From a virus: a stretch of 64,000 nt of DNA. Made by a program: the position numbers and the translations under genes. The stretch covers positions 250,815 through 314,814 of the IMG/VR virus record IMGVR_UViG_3300046692_000091; one strand, given 5' to 3'. The notes under the pieces were generated by a model. That model was not told the DNA's origin. It ran no database searches and worked only from the letters and a program-made list of their open reading frames with translations. Shown here in pieces: positions 58,712 to 64,000 of this stretch. Each line of letters starts with the position of its first letter. Position 1 is the first letter of the stretch.

Positions 58712-60229
58712 ATGAAATTGTCGAAACTGCTTAAGGCCATGGAAAACTATGAGGAAGCTCCGATTTCGGAGTCCGTAGTTGCTATCGCTGAAGGTAACAC
58801 CGTTGATCCACAAATCGTAGATATCCAAGCGCCTGTCAATGAGCCTTCCACCATCCCTGATGCTGGCGAGATGCCTGCAGGCGTACCAGAAGTATCGCCG
58901 CTACCAATTATCGAAGAAGCGCCAATCGTCGCTGCGCCGATCCCTGCACCAGCTGCAATCGAAGGCGAAGGCCCTGTAATTGCAGAGATGCCGCTGGAAG
59001 CTAGTGGTCAACTGATTATCGAATCCCCTATGGATCACGATAACACCATGGACATGATGGATCAGACTATCGTTGAATCCACGGCGATGGGTAATGACCT
59101 TACTGAAATCGTTGAAGTACAAACTGCTTTGGAATGCTACGCTAAGCTCCTGCGTCAAGCTGGACCAGATGGTATTACCCGTCAAGCTGCTGGCTTCATG
59201 CGTGTAGGCTTGGAACAATTCCAACATGACGGTCACGTCGATCTTTCTGGTCTGATCGGTTCCATGGAAGAAATGGGCGATGGCGAGAAACAACACCTAT
59301 TGCCATCCAAAGTTAAATCCGGTGGCATCGGTGATAAGATCAAAGAAGTAGCTGGGAAGATCTGGGAATGGCTGAAAGGTCTGTGGGAGAAATCCAAGAC
59401 GTTCGTACAACAGCTACTGCAAGGTGTTGTTGGCCTGGAACGTAAGCTGAACAAAGCCAAAGAAGCTGCTGCGAAAGCCGGTTCTACTGCCGGGGGCGAA
59501 TTCCAGGTACCTAACCCAGAACGCATCATGATTGGTTCGAAGATCTCGATCAATTATCCAGGTGAACTGAAAGCTGTTACCATGCTGGCTTGCAATGTTT
59601 ATCCTGAGCGCATGACCCAGTTCTACAACGCTATTGCTTCCGCCATCGGTAACTTTGATCCAGCTCATGGTGATTCCCAAGAAGTAATGGGTTTGCTAGA
59701 GAAAGCGAAAGAAGTTCTGAATGATGTTAAAACATCTGACCAAGTTCTTCCGGGTAACGTTAAGATCGATGTTGGCGATGACGGTATCTCTTATGGTATC
59801 ACTGAAGCTGGCGATTCAGAGAAACCTGAATCAGTAACTTCGAAGGCTCGTTCTGGTTCGACTATCCAATCTGATCTGACTACCATGTTCGCGGTGCTGG
59901 AAGGTCTGAAGGGTTATGGCAAGCATCACGAAAGCATGGCACAAGCTGCTGGCAAAGTTGGTCAAGCTCTGGAACACCTGAAGAAAGCTTCCGCTGGTGA
60001 AGGTATGGAAGACGGCGCTGCTCAGACTGCATCTGATCTGGAATCAGCAGTAGGTAAGCTGTTGCACTCGGCTAACCCACGTGGTAATGAGATCGTTCGT
60101 TATCTGGCACGCACCACTTCGGCTTACGCAGATGTGATCCTGGCCGAATTGAATGTAGAAGGTACCGGTTCGGATGGCGGTAAGCCTAAACAACTCGGTA
60201 ACGATTCGAAAGAAGTAGCTACCCAATAA
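58712..60229 (+). CDS. Inner-body paralog 7
   Basis: 505 residues from ATG 58712 (GAGGAAC upstream), chosen over in-frame codons further left. A long acidic Pro/Ile-rich propeptide region is followed by TALECYAKLLRQAGPDGITR, the family domain behind an ALE site near residue 142. KIWEWLKGLWEKSKTFVQQL is the amphipathic block. The C-terminal domain (MTQFYNAIASAIGNFDPAHG) matches paralog 3. Confidence 0.7.
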   Translation: MKLSKLLKAMENYEEAPISESVVAIAEGNTVDPQIVDIQAPVNEPSTIPDAGEMPAGVPEVSPLPIIEEAPIVAAPIPAPAAIEGEGPVIAEMPLEASGQLIIESPMDHDNTMDMMDQTIVESTAMGNDLTEIVEVQTALECYAKLLRQAGPDGITRQAAGFMRVGLEQFQHDGHVDLSGLIGSMEEMGDGEKQHLLPSKVKSGGIGDKIKEVAGKIWEWLKGLWEKSKTFVQQLLQGVVGLERKLNKAKEAAAKAGSTAGGEFQVPNPERIMIGSKISINYPGELKAVTMLACNVYPERMTQFYNAIASAIGNFDPAHGDSQEVMGLLEKAKEVLNDVKTSDQVLPGNVKIDVGDDGISYGITEAGDSEKPESVTSKARSGSTIQSDLTTMFAVLEGLKGYGKHHESMAQAAGKVGQALEHLKKASAGEGMEDGAAQTASDLESAVGKLLHSANPRGNEIVRYLARTTSAYADVILAELNVEGTGSDGGKPKQLGNDSKEVATQ

Positions 60230-60236
60230 AACAATG

Positions 60237-60257
60237 GACGGGGCCTAGTGCCTCGTC
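60237..60257 (+). terminator. Hairpin followed by TTATGTTA
   Basis: GACGGGGC/GCCTCGTC (8 bp, one wobble) with a CTAGT loop, then TTATGTTAGGAGG, so the promoter-like TTATG and the ribosome site of the next gene follow at once. Confidence 0.75.
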
Positions 60258-60274
60258 TTATGTTAGGAGGTCCT

Positions 60275-61438
60275 ATGGACTTTAAAGAAAAGCTCCAGCG
60301 ATTGGAAGAACGTCGGGGTGAATCAAGTGCAGAGTGGATGGCCAAATTACAGAACACCACACAAGCCGATGGCAATGAAGAGATCCTGCGTTTAGCTGAA
60401 GCTCTCGCTAATGCAGATGAGACAATGTCTGAAGAGATCGTTGACTTAGTGGGTGGCTTAGAAACTTATCGACCTTATGAATCAATTGGTGACATTCCAT
60501 TCTTTACAACTGGGCTGGAAAATGTCAGTGATACCATCGTAAGGATCTTTGACCGAATCATTGCTTTTATTAAGCGATGGATTAAAGTGTTAGCCGATGC
60601 TGACTTTAAATTATCTTTGCATACGGCTTTGCACAGTCACTCGTTAGAGAACATCCGTACAGCCATGCGTGCAACCAGTCGCCCACCTAGGCAGAATCCA
60701 CGATTCCAAGTTTCCACCCGTATTCAGAATCTGTCTGTTAACTTTCGTCCGGTATCAACTGCCGTGGCATTGATTAATGCATTGACTGTTCTGCGCACTG
60801 TGGCAACTGCTTACTTTGATGTCCATTCGGATAAAGTGTTATCTCAAGTTCGTCGGGTAATGGAAGGTGTTTCAGAACAACGCAGCTCGGATTACTTGGC
60901 TGACTTAATGTCAGTATCTAGTCCATTAAACATCACGCAACAAGCTATCTTCCGGCCGCAAGACTTACATGTTGAATCCCCACACTTGTTGGGTAACCAT
61001 CGATTCGTTATCACCAACAACAATGCTGCATCGAATAGCCCAACTGATCGTGTACAGGGCGTTCGTGTTAAACTGGAACCTTCTCAAATTACTCCAGCGG
61101 AAGCTCCTACTTATGTAAACTTCGAATACTTCGATACTAACATGATGGAAGCAGTTCTAGTTAAATGTGATGATGTCTTGCGTGTATTGGCTGAGTCTAA
61201 CAATGGACCACACCGACATTCCCGTAGACAAGCTATGCAAGGCCTTCTAAGCGCCGTGGAGCGTGTTAACGAAGAAGTGCAGCGTAACGGTGTGCGTGAT
61301 GAAGAAGACGCCCGTAAAGTGGTTGCAGTGCTTGAGTCGTATATCTCCTGGATTGCTGATCCTTATACTTCGTTCTATGCATATACCCTCCGTAATGTGC
61401 GTGCTGCTCTTAATGTGTGTGAAGCCAACATTGCTTAG
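60275..61438 (+). CDS. Inner-body family relative 8
   Basis: 387 residues, AGGAGGTCCT upstream. GGLETY and TGLEN sites (about residues 62 and 81) fit the [A/S/G]-x-E pattern; the amphipathic block is IVRIFDRIIAFIKRWIKVLA. The C-terminal half is helical. It departs further from the core family than its neighbours. Probably a packaged protein; inference. Confidence 0.6.
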   Translation: MDFKEKLQRLEERRGESSAEWMAKLQNTTQADGNEEILRLAEALANADETMSEEIVDLVGGLETYRPYESIGDIPFFTTGLENVSDTIVRIFDRIIAFIKRWIKVLADADFKLSLHTALHSHSLENIRTAMRATSRPPRQNPRFQVSTRIQNLSVNFRPVSTAVALINALTVLRTVATAYFDVHSDKVLSQVRRVMEGVSEQRSSDYLADLMSVSSPLNITQQAIFRPQDLHVESPHLLGNHRFVITNNNAASNSPTDRVQGVRVKLEPSQITPAEAPTYVNFEYFDTNMMEAVLVKCDDVLRVLAESNNGPHRHSRRQAMQGLLSAVERVNEEVQRNGVRDEEDARKVVAVLESYISWIADPYTSFYAYTLRNVRAALNVCEANIA

Positions 61439-61538
61439 TTTTACGCAATCTTGTGAAACGACGTTTCGTCCAAAATTGTCGGGCTGTGCCAAAGGACGAA
61501 CGGCATAGCCACAAATCAATCCTGTACAGGTAGAGAAC
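61439..61538 (+). other. Structured 100-base gap with competing or pseudoknotted stems
   Basis: TTCGTCC (61465-61471) pairs with GGACGAA (61494-61500); GGCTGTGCC (61482-61490) pairs with GGCATAGCC (61502-61510). The arms interleave, as in an H-type pseudoknot, but only one base joins the last two arms, so they may be alternatives. GAAAC/GTTTC (61455-61467) is a third option. The region lies just before a ribosome site and gene start. Confidence 0.45.
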
Positions 61539-63743
61539 ATGAATATTCTGAATTATCTAACTCCTTCATTCGAGGAGTTTGTTGATGCACCAGTCGGTGT
61601 TGATCAACTGGCCCACAACTCTGCTGCCACTCCTGGCACCGCAGAAGTTCCAGGTGTTGCACCCGTAGCCGATACCCAAACTGATTCGCTGGAAATTCCT
61701 GAATCCGTAGGTCCTGCTCTGGTAGCAAGTTCTGATGAAGTACAAGCTGCTACTATCGTAGAAGACCCAGGTCATTCCGAAGCAGAAGCTGCTGCAAACC
61801 AAGTATCCGATGCTGATGCCTCTGTAATTGAACAAGCACAAGTTGCTCCTGCTGAAACCGGTTCGGCTGATGCCGGGGCCGTAACTACTGATGAAGGTAC
61901 TGGCGATGTTTCCGAATCTACCGAATTGGGTGGCGATGACACTGGCGCTGCTGACAGCGTTGGTAGTGACACTGGCGACGCTGATCTGGGCACTGATGCT
62001 GGTGACCTCGGCGATACTTCTGGTGATGCTGGATCGGATGATCTTGGCGATCTGGGCGGTACCGACGAAGGTACGGCGGAAGTCGGTGGTGATGCAGAAC
62101 TGGGTAGCGAAGGTGAAGCGGACGCTGGCAGTGAAGCAGATCTAGGCGACGCTGCTGCCGAAACTGGCGACGTAGGTGAGACTGGTGATGTTGGTGAAAC
62201 CACTGACGATACCACAACCGAAGAAGATGGTCTGGGCGATGCTGGGACTGAAGAAGGTGGCGAAGATGGTCTGGGGGACGGAGCTGAAGGTGATACCGAA
62301 ACCGGTGAAGCCGAAGGCGAAGAAGAAACCGAAGAAGCGGGCGAAGCCGAAGGCGAAGAAGCCGGTAGCGAGTTCGAAGAAAGCACCGACGAGTCCGAAA
62401 CTGGCGGTGACGAAGAAGAAACCACTGAAGAAGCCGAAAGCGAAGAAGCTGATGCCTCCGAAGAAAGTGGTACTGAAGCCGATAGTGATGAAGATGACGG
62501 GGTGGAAATCGATATCCCCGACGTAGATACTGAAACTACCGAAGATGATGCTGAAGAAGCCGAAGAAGAAGCTGCTGAGAAAGTAGCTGAAGACGAAGAG
62601 CTCGATGACGAAATTATCGACACTTCTAAATCCGTTGATGAACTGGATGAAGACACTGTTGCAGTCGAAGAATTCATCGGTGTTCTGCAACACGGTATTC
62701 GTACTAAGCGTTTCTCCGCGCAGACCGTAGCCTTGGCCCAGTCACAGCTGATGAAGCTCTCGAAGAAGTGGGATAGTGAAGCTCCGTGCATTCCTTCTAT
62801 GGAAGACTACTCGGAGAAGAACCTCGACGCTTACTACACTAACTCGTTGGAATCTTTCTCTGGCTTCCTGAAGAAGATCAAACACGTTCGTGATAAGTTC
62901 CTCGATCAGTTCGCCGCAAAGATGAACGACAAGATCCACCTGAAAGCAGTTGAGACTCAAGTCGCTGCAATCAACAAAGCTCTGGATGTTCAGATTCTGC
63001 GTGTTAAAGAACTGAAGCTGGAAGAAGCGGTTAGTGTTAAGATCCCTGCAGTTCTGCGTGGTGAAGGTGGTCCAGTGAAATCTGTTACCGCTGAACTACA
63101 ATGGCTGGGTGATGTAGCTAGTATCTTCGGTCATGACAAGACTTTCTTGGAAGGCATCTCGAAACTGATCAACCAAGCTGTTAAAGAAGGTGATGCACTT
63201 AAGTCCACTGCCACTCTGAACAAAGCACTGAAGCTGGCTCTGCCATCTAAGTCTTACCCAGCTTCGATCTATCAAGGTTCTAAGTTGGCTTCGTTTAGCT
63301 TCGAGAAAGTAGACCGTAAAGCTTCTGGCTCGATGGTTGAAGACATGAAGACTCTGGCTGATCGCGCTATTCCTGAATCGAAACAATTCGATGTAGGTAT
63401 GGGTAAAGGTCCAGACACAGCAATGTTGAAGAAAACCGATCTGGTTAAAATGCTTCAGCTGGCTAAAGTTCTGATCGGTCTGTCTCGTGGTACAGCTGCT
63501 GCCGCTGGTAAAGGCATCGTTGAATCCATCGGTGTTGTTAACGCATCGAAGTCTGAACTGAACCAGAAAGATGATAAAGCAGGTGATGGAGAAACTCGTC
63601 GTAGTAACGATGCAGCTATGAATCAACTGGTGCATCAGTTCTGGGTTGCCCTCTACAACTCTACCGAGAACTACTCTGGTTTCCAATGGCACGTTATTCT
63701 GCTTGCAGATAACCTGGTCAATCTGGTACAGAAAGTCAAGTAA
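61539..63743 (+). CDS. Inner-body paralog 9 with a very long acidic repeat region
   Basis: 734 residues, AGGTAGAG upstream. N terminus MNILNYLTPSFEEFVDAP resembles paralogs 5 and 6. About residues 100-365 are almost only Glu, Asp, Gly, Ala, Ser and Thr, with short imperfect repeats (DVGETGDVGET type). The conserved domain VAVEEFIGVLQHGIRTKRFS follows an AVE site, then a helical core and a C-terminal domain (SVTAELQWLGDVASIFGHDK) like the others. The acidic part is probably a scaffold-like propeptide removed in the prohead. Confidence 0.7.
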   Translation: MNILNYLTPSFEEFVDAPVGVDQLAHNSAATPGTAEVPGVAPVADTQTDSLEIPESVGPALVASSDEVQAATIVEDPGHSEAEAAANQVSDADASVIEQAQVAPAETGSADAGAVTTDEGTGDVSESTELGGDDTGAADSVGSDTGDADLGTDAGDLGDTSGDAGSDDLGDLGGTDEGTAEVGGDAELGSEGEADAGSEADLGDAAAETGDVGETGDVGETTDDTTTEEDGLGDAGTEEGGEDGLGDGAEGDTETGEAEGEEETEEAGEAEGEEAGSEFEESTDESETGGDEEETTEEAESEEADASEESGTEADSDEDDGVEIDIPDVDTETTEDDAEEAEEEAAEKVAEDEELDDEIIDTSKSVDELDEDTVAVEEFIGVLQHGIRTKRFSAQTVALAQSQLMKLSKKWDSEAPCIPSMEDYSEKNLDAYYTNSLESFSGFLKKIKHVRDKFLDQFAAKMNDKIHLKAVETQVAAINKALDVQILRVKELKLEEAVSVKIPAVLRGEGGPVKSVTAELQWLGDVASIFGHDKTFLEGISKLINQAVKEGDALKSTATLNKALKLALPSKSYPASIYQGSKLASFSFEKVDRKASGSMVEDMKTLADRAIPESKQFDVGMGKGPDTAMLKKTDLVKMLQLAKVLIGLSRGTAAAAGKGIVESIGVVNASKSELNQKDDKAGDGETRRSNDAAMNQLVHQFWVALYNSTENYSGFQWHVILLADNLVNLVQKVK

Positions 63744-63753
63744 CAACATAGAC

Positions 63754-63773
63754 GCCTTCCCTTCGGGGAAGGC
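63754..63773 (+). terminator. TTCG hairpin followed by TTATGCCG
   Basis: GCCTTCCC/GGGAAGGC closes a TTCG loop, followed by TTTATGCCG. Confidence 0.85.
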
Positions 63774-63818
63774 TTTATGCCGAATCTTATGACTTTCAAA
63801 ACTTAACGAGGGATTACC

Positions 63819-64000
63819 ATGCCTCATGCACTAATGGTTCTACCCGATACGTACGATTCTGTTATTCGTCGTGTTGCCGTAGATCTGACAGAACAACTGT
63901 CAAATATTATCGATATCCCTAAGAGTACCCATGTGTATCTCCCAGGTAACTCTGATAAGGTACCGCTAGACAAAGGTAACTTTGGCGCTTGCTGCTCTAC
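63819..64000 (+). CDS. Unknown protein, 3' truncated by the window
   Basis: The ATG at 63819 follows GAGGG. About 60 residues are visible (MPHALMVLPDTYDSVIRRVA...), opening with a beta strand/loop pattern, and the frame runs off the end. TTATG at 63787-63791 is a possible promoter element. Unassigned; probably another virion gene by location. Confidence 0.6.
   Translation, partial: MPHALMVLPDTYDSVIRRVAVDLTEQLSNIIDIPKSTHVYLPGNSDKVPLDKGNFGACCS

Noticed and set aside
61263-61508. 81-codon frame overlapping the end of the 60275 gene
   Set aside because: Shadow in another frame ending in the structured gap; no ribosome site and no domain.
1-64000. CRISPR arrays, insertion sequences, integrase or attachment sites
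   Set aside because: None seen: no regularly spaced repeats, no transposase or integrase motifs, no flanking direct repeats beyond the promoter copies.

Overview
The window is a gene-dense stretch of a large tailed-phage genome. Almost every base is coding, genes overlap by ATGA/TAATG junctions or sit a few bases apart, and short TTCG-loop hairpins separate the transcription units. I found no tRNA or rRNA gene, no CRISPR array and no insertion sequence. Several genes carry pieces of multisubunit RNA polymerase: a beta'-type NADFDGD metal-binding motif, beta C-terminal signatures, and two different beta' C-terminal pieces. The gene order (shell-protein-like gene, beta' N piece, SSB-like gene, unknown RNAP-neighbour genes, beta C piece, beta' C piece, SF2 helicase, second beta' C piece, then a long block of virion genes) matches what I recall of phiKZ-type nucleus-forming jumbo phages (Chimalliviridae). 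That placement rests on motifs plus synteny from memory, not on a database search. The host is probably a Gram-negative gammaproteobacterium such as a pseudomonad; the sequence does not settle this.

Layout. 1-6 kb: the end of an unknown gene, the C-terminal half of a split family B DNA polymerase, a nucleotidyltransferase, then small and unknown genes. 6-12.5 kb: a divergent pair around a palindromic AT-rich promoter; the putative nuclear shell protein (ChmA/PhuN-like) behind an early-type TATATTAC promoter and followed by a structured RNA; and the beta' N-terminal RNAP subunit. 12.5-24 kb: small unknown genes, an SbcD/Mre11-like nuclease, an SSB-like or ChmC-like protein with a Gly-rich acidic tail, a tiny Cys-rich protein behind a second copy of the early promoter, then three mid-sized genes where phiKZ has gp68-gp70. 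24-30 kb: the RNAP beta C and beta' C subunits and an SF2 helicase. 29.8-31.3 kb: six consecutive small membrane proteins. 31.3-36.3 kb: three minus-strand candidate tail genes, then a gene pair ending in a second beta' C piece (probably the virion RNAP). 36-42 kb: candidate virion genes including a tandemly duplicated, adhesin-like protein, and on the minus strand the N-terminal half of the DNA polymerase (exonuclease motifs plus motif A). 41.7-64 kb: a HEIGH zinc-metallopeptidase-like protein with a membrane segment, two large minus-strand structural genes, and a run of paralogous acidic/alpha-helical proteins. These paralogs share a conserved domain preceded by an [A/S/G]-x-E site, as expected for prohead-protease-processed inner-body proteins.

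How it fits together. Replication (split polymerase, SSB-like protein, SbcD, helicase), middle/late transcription (non-virion RNAP pieces) and nucleus genes (shell, possible import factor, possible RNA chaperone) lie in the first half under AT-rich early-type promoters. Injected RNAP and virion/inner-body genes fill the second half and use TATG-type signals next to hairpin terminators. Every convergent gene pair shares one hairpin able to terminate both strands. Two divergent junctions share the 14-nt TCAGATATATATCA element, and a third carries two oppositely oriented ACTATGTTA motifs.
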